A DNA stretch of 64,000 nucleotides from Owenia fusiformis (Eukaryota > Annelida > Polychaeta > Sabellida > Oweniidae). The notes beneath the pieces were generated by a model. It was not told the origin of the DNA. It was given only the letters and a program-made list of their open reading frames with translations, and made no database searches. The stretch is from assembly GCA_903813345.2 (NCBI GenBank), contig CAIIXF020000007.1, forward strand, positions 25,779,564 through 25,843,563, given 5' to 3'. Shown piece after piece: positions 25,539 through 38,340 of this stretch (the stretch's first letter is position 1; each line of letters starts with the position of its first letter). Made by a program: the position numbers and the translations under genes.

Positions 25539-26192
25539 AGGTTGCCCAAAATAATTCGTGTAGTCTTTATAGAGTTCAATTGCATCTTTTGGGTCAAAAC
25601 CATAGTCCTCGAGTGAGTGTTTATTAGGAGTCTTCCAATCCTTTGAACACTCAGCAACATATGCATTCAGTTTATCTACAGTCTCTGTACTCAGTTCCAT
25701 GCCAAAATGGGAATATATTTTCTTCATCGTTCCAAGTGGTGATTCTACAAGATCTTCATACTTCACATCACAAAATGATGATCGCTCCCCTGGTGCCAAA
25801 TTGGCGTCGAACACTTTTCTGAACTCCAAGAACTTTCTCATTTTTATCATGTTGATCCGTTTGACTTCTTTCCCGATTTCCAATTGATCTATGTCTTGTT
25901 TATCATGGAGGAAGGTTGCACAGAGATATGCCATGGAGCATGATGAAGGTTCGAAACCGGATCTCTAATCAAATGAACAACCCTAGCATCGGGAAATACC
26001 TGTAGAGTCTCAGCTATAAAGGACATATGATAGGAATTCTTCAGTACGTATGGTTTCTTTCTCATTCCTGGAAAATACATTCCTTATACGTAAGCTTATC
26101 ATTTAATGATAAATATACATTAAATATTTGAGTGAAAATGGAAGAATGGATCGGTCCAGCGGAAAGCATCATATATTTAACAGAGTTGTGAT

Positions 26193-26336
26193 CACTGACG
26201 GATCCAGAAGCTAGCAAGGGGGGACCCAAATTTCAAATCTGGGGATTTTTTTTTCGAAAATTCGAGGCCCATCTTTTGACAATTTTTTGACAAAAAAGGC
26301 CAAATAATACTTTGCCCCCCTGGATTCGCCAGTGGT
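26193..26336. repeat. Short inverted-repeat element, GGCGGAT family
   Basis: Left end near CACTGACGGATCC and right end GGATTCGCCAGTG are imperfect complements. It belongs with the copies at 28198-28279 and 39350-39546. It lies in intron 4 of sulfotransferase copy A. Confidence 0.5.
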
Positions 26337-27399
26337 GTATGTGCAAGGCTGTTGGGAATAGATTATATACATCAATGTAAAATAACCTTGTTTATATCCA
26401 ACTAGTTGAAGTTCCTTCTTGAAATGATGATACTGTCGTAGTTTTTCATCTTCAGTCATGCCTTCATACCAAAGCAAACAAAATACAACAGTCAGCACCA
26501 TACAACGTATGCAATCCTTAACAATGTATACGATATCGTACAGATGGTACTACATTGGCTGTAGAAAACCATCCTAACAACATTTTTCTTTTTGTAGAAA
26601 AATAAGTGTCTTCCAAATATTAAGCAATGAGATCGATTAAATACTGACTATAAATTATATACAATTATGCAACCAAAATTCGTGTATGCTTATAGCAAGA
26701 GTTGACCTATTATTCAAAGACGTTATCATACAATTTCAAATCGGAATCGACAAAATGTAAATGTGATATTCGATTGGAGACCCACAAACCCTGTATTCTA
26801 ACCGAGATTCTGTTAACAGCTTTTCAATGACGTGCGAACTCATACGAGTTTATATCAACTAAAATGAATTCACCAGTCATAATAACTGTGCACGTTGTAT
26901 ATGCCGGATATGCCTTTCCATACACCAGTTCGGAAGAATATCCAAAAATCTTCCTCGATGGACATAGGAGTCATCTCTCCATGCAGATCGATAAATTTTG
27001 GCCTCTCGTTCCACATATCTATAATTTCAAAAATGAATATTAACCATGATTAAATGAAGTCATTGTAGTTAAAGTTAAATAAAAGTCTTGAAATGATTGG
27101 GAGTATATTTACCCGCAAATGGTTGGAAAGCCTTTGCTCTGTCTTCTACAAAGCTAGCTGGAGGAGGTACTGGATTTTCATACTGCCACACAGGGGGTGA
27201 AAACAGCTGAGAATCCAAGGATAGTAAGCGGTGCAAAAATGTTGACCCACTTCTGTCGTTCCCAGTGATGAATAATGGGGATTTTACTGAAACATAAAGT
27301 CATTCACCATTTTCATTGTGATTAATTAACAAATAAATACTTATTCACATATGGCTAGGCAAGGTGTGTCCGATTCAAGCCAATCCGAACACAGTATTT

Positions 27400-28049
27400 T
27401 TAACCCTAGAAGCCCTAAGGTAAAAATAGTCACACGAACACCTAAGGGGGGGTCAAAAGGGCACCCCCCTTGTAAAATTTTTATTAGTAGAGCTAGGATG
27501 TTCAAACTTTTTCCACATATACTTCATTCAATTATCTACAACTTGGTATAAAAGTTTTAACAACTACGATGATGTGAGATTGCGTAATTTTATTCTTAAG
27601 ACAACACGTATGGTAGAATTAGTGCGAGCTTTTTTCTGATTTTGTCTATTGGAGCTGATGATTACATCAGAATAAATAAATGACAAACTAGTAAAGCTAG
27701 GATGTTCAAACTTTTACCAAAATATACTTCATTCAATTATCTACAACTTGGTGTAATAACTTTAACAACTTTGATGATGGAAGATTGTGTAATCTTATTT
27801 GATAGATAACACGTATGGTAGAAATAGTGTTAGCTTTTTCCAATTTTGTCTATTGCAGCTGATGATTACATCATAATAAATCAGTAACCCTAGGTACAAT
27901 TCTGCTGATTTTTTCAGAAAATAAGTCTTATATCTGTAGCTTCAGCTACTGAAAATTTGAAGACCCTACCAGATACCAATAAAAAGTAATGGGGAAAAAA
28001 CTTAACAGGGGGGGTCATTTTGACCCCCCCTAAGGGCTTCTAGGGTTAA
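27400..28049. mobile_element. piggyBac-type non-autonomous element
   Basis: The element runs from CCCTAGAAGCCC (27404) to GGGCTTCTAGGG (28045) and is flanked by TTAA on both sides (27400-27403 and 28046-28049). TTAA target duplication and CCCTAGA termini are the signature of piggyBac transposons. Inside, a unit of about 204 bp beginning AGCTAGGATGTTCAAAC is present twice (27491 and 27695). No transposase frame is present. Confidence 0.85.
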
Positions 28050-28197
28050 ATGACAGCAGTGCATGAAATAGTCAATGACGCATTTCTTGACCCTTGTAAA
28101 AAGTTTCATTGAAAATATGTTCTTTTAGTGATTTTCTATCTTTTAGGTGATTTTGTAGGAAATATTTTGCAATGTGCATAAAAAATTTAAGCCCAAG

Positions 28198-28279
28198 CAG
28201 TGGCGGATCCAAATTTTGAGTCAGTAAAAAATGTCCGCGCTTTGTAACCCCATGCCCCCCCCCATGGATACGCCACTGC
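28198..28279. repeat. Short inverted-repeat element, GGCGGAT family
   Basis: Ends CAGTGGCGGATCC and GGATACGCCACTG face each other across about 55 bases. CCAAG flanks both sides and looks like a 5-bp target duplication. Confidence 0.65.
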
Positions 28280-28849
28280 CAAGACTCAATGCATTGTAGA
28301 TGTCATTCCACTCAGGCGTCGTTTCCTAAACGTTGAATTCCCGCTGCGCGGTCATGCAAAGATTTGGAAACAACATCTTCATGGTATGATTCAGCAAACA
28401 ATGCACTGAGTCCAGGGCGCGGATTGTTTTCATTCTGAGCCTAACAATGGACCTAATTTGGGACTGATCAATTATAGAAGGTTTGATACGTACCTGCAGA
28501 ATCTCGGGATTTCTCTCAATTGTTTCCAAGACTTTACGAAGTTTGCCAATCCTATCCTGAAAGATGTTGTTGCATACTTGGGCGCCTTCTTCGCTAATGG
28601 CTTTATCCTCTGAATAGCACTGTAGCAGGATGTCAAACGGCTTCACAAAATCATTATTTTCCCCATAGTCTTCACGGATCTCTCTAATAGCATTTTTTAT
28701 TTTTTCAATTTCAATCATCTTGAAGTTCTTCGCAAATTTGTGGTTAAGAAATATTTGACCTATTGTGCACTCTCAATAAGCATGATGAGTTAAACATAAA
28801 CCAGAGAAAAGTATATTTTATTACATATAAACACTATATACAAGTGTCT

Positions 28850-29880
28850 TGAGATTTATAGTTACAAAGTGACCCAGGGAGTGATATGGTGCTTAAAGCT
28901 ACAGGCTGGGTAAAAAAACAATACCCAAGTTTAAAGATGAATATCATATGATTCATAAAATAATGGTAACATACCACAGTTGTATTATTAAGAAATATAT
29001 CATTTTTAACATTCAATTTAGGTGCCTCTAGGTTTTTATGTATAATCACAAGATATACAGGGTGGGTAAAAAAACAATACCTAAGCTTCTGTGAGCTGGT
29101 CGCTGCAATGATGTAAGATTACATCAAACGCCTTGGCAATATCGGAGGTTTCTTTTTCAGGGGCGTTACATCTGATGTTTGGTATGATGCCTCTGATAAT
29201 ATGTCATGTTATCCGTATAATTTTATCTTTTTATGTACATAATGACGAAGAACCACTATATAAAATAGAGAATATTGCTTGGTTATAAGAAGTGTCTATT
29301 TGTAAGAATCTCTTGTAATCAGCAGTAATCAGCAAAAATACTCAGCACATATAAACAGAGACATTACAGAGACAATACTCGCTGCATATATGGAACACTC
29401 TGTATATTCAGGTATTGCTCCTCTTTATTTGTAGAACAGCACAAATAAGCACTGATTATATGTGAAGTTAAGAATACTCAAATATATGCAAACGCAATAC
29501 TCTGTAACTGTGCAATATATTCACACATTATAATTGCTTCTTTCTGACTATAGCTATTTCTAAGTAACACTGCTCATTTTATAACTGAGCATACAAATAA
29601 AAAACAGACTATTTGTGCGTATTTTTCTTTTAAGCATGATAAAACAATACAACTTACCTGTGTATAATAAGCAACTAGATGGATTTTGAAATGATCTATT
29701 TTTACTATAATTATGATTTTGGACACCTTTACAGTCGCGCCATAAAAGAAAGATCTTCCTTGTAGTTATCAAAAGTTGCTAACAGGCAATCGGCCGTCAT
29801 CTGCGCCAAGCCCTATTTAGAGAGATTTCTTTTCCAAATCTCTTTAAAATTTGGCACATCTCGCGCCTTCGCGATACTTT
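28850..29880. other. Non-coding stretch without clear gene
   Basis: The phrase GGGTAAAAAAACAATACC occurs twice (about 28908 and 29063), suggesting two related repeat ends. Otherwise no splice pair, long frame or structured RNA was recognised. Confidence 0.4.
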
Positions 29881-30335
29881 TCGAGATCTCGACCCCGACC
29901 TCTTTCTAGTCAAAAGGGGATCCCCTCCATGTAGAATGAATATGGCGACCTGAATTTTCTAAAAGGTAAGAAATTCTTCTTCAATTTGGTGTATAGAACG
30001 TTGCGATGCTTTGAAAAGAAGTATGTTTTTGGAGGGTCCGAACAACGAACATAAATTTTGAGTCGATGAGACCAGAGTACGCTGCAAACCATATCTTCAG
30101 CGGGCCATTAAACTTTGGTGTTCAAAATGGTTGAAATTCGTTTCAAAACATATCGTTTTTCGTTAATTTCAAGTAGTTTTGACGGGGCATCAGGTATCTT
30201 TCGAGATATATACGAAATAAAACCGATAATATGACTTCCGGTTTACCAATTTATCGAATAAATTGAAGGAGTTTGTACTAAAAGCCAAAGTTCTTGATCC
30301 GATTTTCAACAAAATTGGAGACCCTGTCTGTTGCA

Positions 30336-31155
30336 AGACTTATGCCTGGCACAACCGTCAAAATTTGAGACCTTATCTGTTGCAAGACTTATGCTTGGCA
30401 CAACCGTCACCATGTTATAGTGTTTTTATTAAGTTTCGCAAGGATCCTACCAGGACCGTAGTACCACCCCCATAAATGTTGGGTTATTTTGATGTAGTTT
30501 TTTATATTTAGGACATTTGTTTGTCAAAATAATTATTTTGAGAAACAAATGTCTTAAATTTAAAAAAACTCAATATAACCCCACATTTATGGGGGTAGGT
30601 ATACCGACAATGCTATATTATATTGCAAGGCCTGTCGTGACCGTGGTAACGTTAAAGCCTGATATGACCGTGACATTGATATATTATATTGCAAGGCCTG
30701 TCATTACCATGGTAATGTAAAAGCCTTGTATGACTGAGGCAATGGTTGTAAAACCTGTCATGACCGTGGTAATGACGTTAAAGCACAGTATGACCGTAAC
30801 AATGGTTATATTAAATTACATTTAGTAGCATGAGAATACTGTAATGAAAATTTTCATCGTTTATCTACCTTAAATATGTAAATCTAGACAACTACTACAT
30901 GTACTACTACTTTAACTCATAATTCATTTCAACAAAATGAAATTCTAATTTCATTCAAGAATGTGAACATTGTCACTGTAAAAATAAGGCTTTTACATTA
31001 CCACGGTCATGATATGCATTGCAATATAATATAGCATTGTCACGTTTATACCAGCGCTTTCATGATAACAATACCACAGTCATGGCAGGATCCTTGCGAA
31101 ACTTAAAAACACTTAATAACATGGTGACGGTTGTGCCAGGCATAAGTCTTGCAAT
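30336..31155. mobile_element. Foldback element with internal tandem repeats
   Basis: CTTATGCCTGGCACAACCGTC near 30340 (also a second copy near 30390) is mirrored by GACGGTTGTGCCAGGCATAAG near 31128-31148, and AAGTTTCGCAAGGATCCT near 30432 by its complement near 31086. Inside are several degenerate units containing TGACCGTGGTAA and a near-perfect palindrome at about 30471-30598 centred on TTTGTCAAAATAATTATTTT. It lies in the first intron of the candidate ncRNA. Confidence 0.6.
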
Positions 31156-31491
31156 AAATAGCATGTGCAAAATTGAAAGTTTCATGTGTTTTTTAGGTGT
31201 GGTCTTCAGATATACTACCATATAGTTATGTGATACGAGATGCAGCTATCGATCACTCATCACCATCAAAGGTAATTATCATACTTTTTAAATTGTCTCT
31301 CATCAGTCAAACATTCACACTTAAGCCAACACATATGTAGGCTTATTTGATTTTAATCATAAGCCTATGTAGATATATTGGCCTAGCCTAATTCATAAAT
31401 ACAATGCTCTTTTGGTAGTATGAGTTGGTCCTCAAAAGGGCCATTTTTTGTTGTTGCTCGGCTGGCTTATCTTCTGTATCCACATACATCA

Positions 31492-31740
31492 GGGGCGGAT
31501 CTGGGAAACATCAAGGGGGCGGGCCAAATTTCCAGTCAGAGAAAAAAAATTCTGTGCTCGTGCGGGAAAAAATTTTGGGCCCCTGAAACCTTAAAGCCCA
31601 AATTTTGAGGGCCATTTTCTTCAGAATTTAGTCTTGAATTCAAAAATAAGGCCTCAAGGCCCACTTTTTTGGGCCTTAAGGCCTTCTTCGGGCCCAAAAT
31701 TTTTTTGAGCCCAAAAAATCTTTGATGATGCCCCCTTCTC
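31492..31740. repeat. Repeat rich in GGGCC motifs, GGCGGAT-like left end
   Basis: It starts GGGGCGGATCTGGG and contains many short inverted pairs such as GGGCCTTAAGGCC. It resembles the element at 39350-39546. The right border is unclear. Confidence 0.4.
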
Positions 31741-32448
31741 GAAATGTCTGGGAATGGCGCACATATGTTATATGCCAGGCTATGGAAATATTTGTTCATG
31801 TAATCAATTTCTTATTTCAAATTATTACTATTTTTCTTTTTTTTCAGGTGGGCCTCAATCCTATTATCATTCATTTGACCAGTGGATGTTGAGAAAAGGC
31901 AATGCTGTATTATCACTCTAGGTGCTATACAAGGTATGTTATTTCTATGCATTTTAAGTGGTGAATCCAAGAATGATAAAATTGCAAACAAGCAAAGGTA
32001 TTCTAGAGTCATTGTAGAAACATATTGGTTTTCAACTCATACACAGAGGTTTCACTAAAATTTCCCACAGCAGGCTGTAAATGAAAACAACAGGCTAAAT
32101 TAATGGAAATCATAAATTTAACATGGAAAACTTGAAAAAACAAAAGGCGACTTTGTGAAAATAACTGGTGAAAATATAAAATTGTAATTGAGTTTTACAT
32201 ATAATCCAACCTTAGATTATCAAGCTCACTTAAAACATGAACATGTGATTCTTAATAGCCTATATGATTTTGATGTTAAAACTTGCTGAAGAATATGAAA
32301 TCAAAATACACATTTATATGTATATACCAGTATACACCTTTATATGTATATACCAGTATACACCTTTCAGTTTTTCAAATTATAAATATGAAATATACAG
32401 TAGTATGGTCTAGTTTAGGGTCTAGTTTTCAGTTATATGTAATGTTGA

Positions 32449-32540
32449 TAGGGAAAAGCCTGGTGGTAGAGCAATCGCCTTGGAAGGGAGGGGTCTGATC
32501 AGCCCTTAGCACAGGATTTCATTCTTTGTTTTCTTTAACT
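32449..32540 (+). repeat. Possible tRNA-derived SINE relic
   Basis: GGTGGTAGAGCAATCGCC resembles a polymerase III box A, followed about 15 bases on by a degenerate GGGTCTGATC. No tRNA fold and no A-rich tail were found. Confidence 0.25.
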
Positions 32541-33304
32541 GTACTCTTTTCTTGCTAAGTCCTTAAACATTTTGGGTAAAATATCCAATGTGAGCCCTTC
32601 TGGCTTCATTTGAATCAGAGCTTAAAAAGGGAGAATATCTAGTTTGGTTTTTGCAATGTTATTATCATTCTTTTTTGTTTGTTTAAGGTTGGATGGACTT
32701 TCCTGTTGTTATGCTGTGCTGGAGAAGCTGATCAGTAATTCATACTGGACTTGGAGGTGATTATATTCTTAAAACATAATAATAAAATCCTGCTAAGATA
32801 TACCTGTACCTGTTTGTTGGCAATTCTAGCATCACCCCTGAATACTATGTGACAGAATACAGTTTTTACTCTAAAATACTGAAATAATATAAGGATTGAT
32901 TGTTTTTGTATTAACCAGGACTATGCATCATAGGAAAAATAACATTGTGTCAACCTGTATTGTTCAGTATACGTCTGTGTTCAAGTCACCTGTTTATCAG
33001 TTGCACATATTTACTACAGATTTTAAGGTTGTGTACTATAGATATCAAAAGCATGCATTCCATTTTTAAACTTAAGTAACATATTTTCTGTTAAATTTAG
33101 GTTTTGGAAGGCGGGTAACAGGTGGGCATGGACTAACCGAAGATGGGGACCACACATGGACCAGCAGGAAGCAGGGGGTGAGAAGCAGTGGAAATAGATG
33201 GGATGCAGTGGTGATAGGCAGGATCTATTGGGGTTTGCTGATTGTTTAGTGCCACATATTCATTGATGATTAATGGTATGTAGTTATTTGTTAAGTATGT
33301 GAAT

Positions 33305-33390
33305 ATAGTAAAACCTGTGCACAATGAATATTTGTTAACTGTCTACAGGGGTTCAATAGAGAGGTGTTCATTAGCGCAGGTTTTACTGTA
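33305..33390. repeat. Short element with pogo-like ends
   Basis: AGTAAAACCTGTGC on the left is mirrored by GCAGGTTTTACT on the right. A second, partly duplicated right half with ending TTCTACTGTATT follows to about 33560. Related elements sit at 58641-58803 and 61921-62107. Confidence 0.5.
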
Positions 33391-34339
33391 TTAAAATTAA
33401 TAAGTTTTAATATGGGACTCAATGGGAGAAAAAGCTTTTGCCAAATATAAATGTTAACTGATGGAATGGATTTGACAGAGAAGTGTTCGCTTGCTAACTA
33501 GAAAGGTTAACTGTTGGTAGGGATTCAATAGGACATGTTTACTAGTAAAGGTTCTACTGTATTAAAGTGTATGAATTTTAATTTTGTGTATGGGGGTCAG
33601 AAAACAGGAATTTTTGTCAATTTTGAGATCTTTCTGAAGTATAGCTTTATTATACTCAAATTAGAAAAAATCTAAAGTATATTGCAAAAATTAATAATTT
33701 TTCTGTCTCAGGCCTCGTAAAATTCAAAATGGCCGCTTAATGTGGGATCTAGCAAAAAATTTCCGATCAACATAATACTTATTAGAAAATAATAAATATT
33801 GTATTGTCTTTATGATTTGTGCCTTTGAAACTCATCAGTGGTCACACCAATGCTTAAACTGGTAATTTTGGTTGGTAATTTTCTAATGTATGACTTTTAT
33901 CTGCCAATTTAATTCAACTTTTACAAGTTGTTTTATTATAGTTTTCAAAAAAGAATAGCCCGTGGCTTGTTAATGCCCGTAATAACTAGTAATAACAATA
34001 CATACAATTAACACATTATTGTCATGTATATTGCATTATTATTTAAAAACTTTTTTCTTTCAGTTGTTGTAATGCCTGAATGCTGGACAATGAAACAACC
34101 CACAGCAGTCATGTGCTTCACTACAACTCAACACTGGACTGTGTAATTGTGGGTAATTACTAATTAGCCTAGATCATATTTTACGTGTTTGATATCCCAT
34201 TGCATAAATACAAAGTTATAAGAAAGTTATGTTAAGTAAGAAGTTAAGATTTTATTTTACTAATTTTTTGAAAATGATGAATCTCATTTGAATATGTTTG
34301 ACCAAATAAACAAATTTATGTTGATATGACTAAGAGTGT

Positions 34340-37300
34340 TTATTCTGATATTTTCTTTGTTATTTGATACACATGTAGGTATATCAGGCATATATAAGGC
34401 ATCCGTCAATTAATTAGAGAGTCAGGACTCAGAATCAGCCAAACTAGTCATGGGCTGCTTTTTTATTTTATAAATTGGAATCATTTTTGTCCATGATTTT
34501 CAAGTGAAAAAACCTTGCCATGTTTGCACATATGTGTACAAGTAAAGTAGAACATATTGTACTGCAGTCTAGTCTAGTGTAAGCTGTCCTAATTTTTTTT
34601 ACTACTAGGTTTGCTGTCTAGCTGTCTGTAACAGTCATGAAATTGCAGATTTAATGCACCATGAGAATATATAATGCATTTGTATTTTACAGTAAACTTA
34701 TATTTGCAAGTGCAACATATAATTTTGTAAAACAGGAAATGTCATACTTAAAACAGCTCTAATCAAGACAAGAATTCATGTTTATTTGTAAACACTACTG
34801 TTATTTGAAGAATGTGTAAACTGTCCAAACTGTGTCAAACTGTTATACAGGTAAATAATGTTAAAGGTTCCCCAGGTATTAAAAGGTTTTGCAATATAAA
34901 CAATGTATATGTACATATAAATCTAGTATATAAAGATATCACTCTCAAACTTTAAGTAAAATAACATTATATTCAAATCTGTGCAATTACAAAAATATAT
35001 ACCTGAATGCAATACATGAATATTCTGCTAAATTTATATGACAGATGATCTTGCTCAGATGATATATATGAACATTTACTCCTTTTTTACAGGCGGTTAT
35101 TATTATTAAGCCCTGTGTTATATAACGTGTATTAAATCAATGAAAATATGTAAGCGAGAAAATAAGTTTCAGTAGTTAGAAATAGTCAGAAGTCAATACA
35201 AAAATTTTGAATAACATATTAGTATAACATGAAGCATTAGGTACAAATATATGTAAATTTATGCAATGGTATATCTATGGCTTACAGATATATGGGTATT
35301 TACAAGTAAAGCCATGTTATGCAAGTAAATATAAAGAAAGATGTTCATGTGTGTAACGAATACTGAAGTAAAGTGCAATTCTCTAAACAATCATGGTATT
35401 TGAGGCAATTCATTATTGCTTTGTACTGTTATTCACATAAGTGTGCCATTGGCTACTATAGTACATTTTACCCAAGTTCTAGCATTTTCTATATTTTGCT
35501 TCAAATGATGACATTTGACCTATATTTGAACATTTTGGTATTTCTTTTGGGTGAAAATACACTTAACAAGTACTTTGTAAAAATTATTTGGTATGGGAAC
35601 ATGCTAATTGGCATTTAGGAAGTTTTTTGTATTGCAAATGTAGTATTGTTTTATTTTTTGCTTTATACAGGTTTCAAATAGCTCATGAACATTTGTATGA
35701 AAGGTGCTATGTTTTGTGTGTACATTTGAGCCCAAAAGAATCAACTGCTTTTTTATTTTGCATTAATGATATATGAATCTGTATACTATTCAGTATTCAC
35801 AAAGATTTTACAAATACTGAAATATGTAACTTTTTACCAGTTTCACTGCAGTATATCACAATATATAATGATAACATTCCATGAAATAAAGCTTAGCAAA
35901 GACATGGAAATCATGATCTTTTGATAAATATATATAACTTTGTATATGAACTAAGCAAATACTTTATTCTGTTATAATATCCATGTAGGATAGCATTTCA
36001 GTATTGTACGCATACATAGATAGAGAAATATTTTTGAATTTGAATCCCCTTGCTTTCTTAGTGCACAATATGCTGATAATATGAAATGCTAGTTTAGTCT
36101 TCACACTACTGCACTAGCCCCAGTGCTACATGTCTATGTCAAGAAAACATTAACTTTTTGATGGAAAGAGTAGCCCTTGGTGTCCAAATCGATTGTTTTG
36201 TCGTTATTATTTGGTTCAGTTCTTGGTCTCTAGCCTTTACCCACTCTGTGGTGTACATGACTCCCAGTCAGTTTTGACTTTTCTACTTTCTGTTCACCCA
36301 TGGACTACCACCATCTGGAACCCATGGTTCACCTGAAAACTCTACATATAGAACTTTTTTATAGTGTACGATAACCGTTTTCAAAACACTAATTGAAGAA
36401 TAACAATATATCATTTGACAATTTTAGTCTTTTGATGGTATGACATGTACGAAGCGGATAATGACAAAAACATTCTAAAAAAATTCTTGAAAAATTGAAA
36501 TAATCAATCATGGACGATTTTTACACGATTCACGAACCTAGGCATTCGTCTGGTGCTGGAATAGAAGTTATAAACATTATATTTAGTAATTATAACCTCG
36601 AAAAATTGAATACGACTCTGTTTATGTTAGTATCAAAGAAAATATATTCTGAATTGGACTTTTCGAAAAATTATTTCGGCCGCCATCTTGTTTTTTTCGA
36701 TAAATCTACAAAACTGAAAAAGAAAAAGTGTATCTTCATCGGGCCACTCAAGGCTCACTTGTGGTTTTACGTTATTTGGAAACATGACATTAATGGCAAT
36801 CGTTTAGTTAAAAAATAAAACCGGGGCAGAGTCGGCGTTTAGTCAAAATCTACGAAAAAGGGAAGATCAATTTTTCGAAAAAAAATTCAATCGGCAAGTT
36901 ATACTCGATATAATTGATCAATTTCCACGAATTCGGTCTTAAAATGTTCTTCAATAAGTTCGCCAGACGTAGGTTACGAGTACTTTGATAGTTGGAGAGT
37001 ATTTCGGGATGAAAATAGCCTAAATGTTTCAGCCGAAAGAAGATGCGCAGAAAACCTGCGCAGAAAACAAATATTGGTCTTTTTCACCCAGTGGCTCCCT
37101 GCCTGCTAATAAAAATAATGTAGCTTGTGCAAACACGTGTTTTGTATGGATATCGCCCCCCCCCCCCCCCCCCCGACGGAAAGCTGGCTACACCGCTGAA
37201 CTTGTTATCTCTACTCAAATGCAACCTAATTCTTCCTGAGAAGGTATTATAATTTAACAACCTGTTAACACCGTTTGTATTAAATCTTGGAATATGCATG

Positions 37301-38110
37301 GGAATTCAATTTTTACTTTTTCAAATTGCCGCTTTGATTGTTTCCAATTCCTCATGATCAAAGCAAAAGAAAGTCTAGACTCTTTTGGTCATGTTTACGA
37401 TTTCAATTATAATCCACAAATCAATTCAGAATCATAAAATATAAATCACTGGAGCAACGTCTAACAGCTTTTAATCTGCTTAATAAGTTATCAAAACACA
37501 TTCTTGCCTTTGAATTAAAGCCCATGTTAAATTTCTCCCGGTAAAGTCGATTTAAAATCGAAAGAAGATTTTATTGTGTTTATGTTTCAATCAGTGTTGA
37601 TTTCATTGTCTTATATAACTCATTTACATGAGTTTTCTATTCTCGATGCTTGGTCATAGTTTGCCCGGATAGTTTGTTTATAATAAATTGATTTAGTTTA
37701 AATAGAAAATAAAGATAGTATTCTAATTTGAATTTTACAAACTGGGTATCAAAAAGCCGGCTTTTAACTTCAGTTTGAAACTGGCTTTTTTTAATCCTGC
37801 TTTTTCAGAAATATATATTGTAAATGCGGTTGCCTTCGTGTACTTTTCTATGTTTCGGTGCAGTTTTGTGAATTAAAATATCATTTTTTGATAATTTGAT
37901 AATATGAGAATGAAGAGACAAAACCCGGGAATCAACAGTTATACAGGTTACATTCCGTCTCATTATCTATGTCATGATCATTATAACATGAGACTAACAG
38001 ACTAGCCCAGCAGAGTCTTTGCTTTCCTTACGGACACTAGCTCCTCCTTTTTCTATCCCAGATCCACCTGGAGCATGTTTTGTAAGGTACTGTTTATCTA
38101 TTTCCCTCAG
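34340..38110. other. Long stretch without a recognisable gene
   Basis: AT-rich DNA. An open frame of 102 codons at 36510-36818 resembles nothing recognised and has no splice context. A run of about 19 C is at 37157-37175. No inverted-repeat element was noted here. Confidence 0.4.
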
Positions 38111-38121
38111 TATATACCCCA

Positions 38122-38340
38122 CAGGCCCGTAGCCAGGATTTGCCAAGGGGGGGGGGGTTCAATTTTCAAAAATTTCCAGGGGGGGTTCACATTTGACAAT
38201 TTTGGCCCAAATTAGGCTAAAATCACTAGACAAGTGCTCAAAATGGTAAAAAACTGCATGATTTTGAAAGAATTTTTGGCCAGGGGGGGGGGGGGGGTTC
38301 GCCCGAACCCTGCGAACCCCCCCCCCTGGCTACGGGCCTG
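38122..38340. mobile_element. Small inverted-repeat element, GGCCCGTAGCC family, copy 1
   Basis: The ends CAGGCCCGTAGCCAGG and CCTGGCTACGGGCCTG are exact complements. CCCCA lies immediately on both sides (38117-38121, 38341-38345), a clean 5-bp target duplication. The interior is G-rich and C-rich runs around GGTTCGCCCGAACC. Confidence 0.85.

Larger units (their letters stand above)
25536..28718 (-). pseudogene. Sulfotransferase (PAPS-binding family), damaged copy A
   Basis: Five exons on the minus strand: 28718-28494, 27286-27113, 27018-26874, 26469-26387, 26067-25536. Exon 2 has the PAPS 5'-phosphosulfate loop FITGNDRSGSTFLHR; exon 5 has the 3'-phosphate motif VVHLIRDPV and the C-terminal part ending at a TAA at 25536. 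The family would move sulfate from PAPS to an alcohol or sugar; the substrate is unknown. Damage: joining exon 1 to exon 2 at the only good acceptor gives an immediate stop, as if one G were lost; exon 4 is preceded by TG instead of AG; about 4 bases are missing in exon 5 near 25945, shifting the frame after the VHLIRDP motif. Intron 2 is normal, and intron 1 holds a piggyBac-type element. A working gene using other splice sites cannot be fully excluded. Confidence 0.82.
29900..34335 (+). ncRNA. Candidate spliced long non-coding RNA
   Basis: A chain of good splice sites on the plus strand suggests a transcript with exons ending at 29965 (AAAAG then GTAAG), then 31197-31271, 31848-31933, 32688-32756, 33101-33275 and 34064 to about 34330. 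The exon at 31848 follows a long pyrimidine tract, and the last exon has AATAAA at 34305-34310 with a GT-rich stretch after it. All three frames close quickly: frame 0 of exons 2 and 3 is open for only about 39 codons. The start is unknown; it is placed in a CpG-containing stretch around 29.88-29.96 kb. This is inferred from splice-site quality only, and transcription cannot be shown from sequence. Confidence 0.38.

Noticed and set aside
32449-32540. A functional tRNA gene
   Set aside because: Box A-like sequence only; no acceptor stem, anticodon arm or proper box B.
36510-36818. 102-codon frame starting MDDFYTIHEP
   Set aside because: No recognisable domain, no splice context and a length that can arise by chance in 64 kb of AT-rich DNA; left as unsupported.
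37157-37175. Long C run with flanking pyrimidines
   Set aside because: A simple homopolymer, possibly part of a worn-out repeat; no structure around it could be supported.
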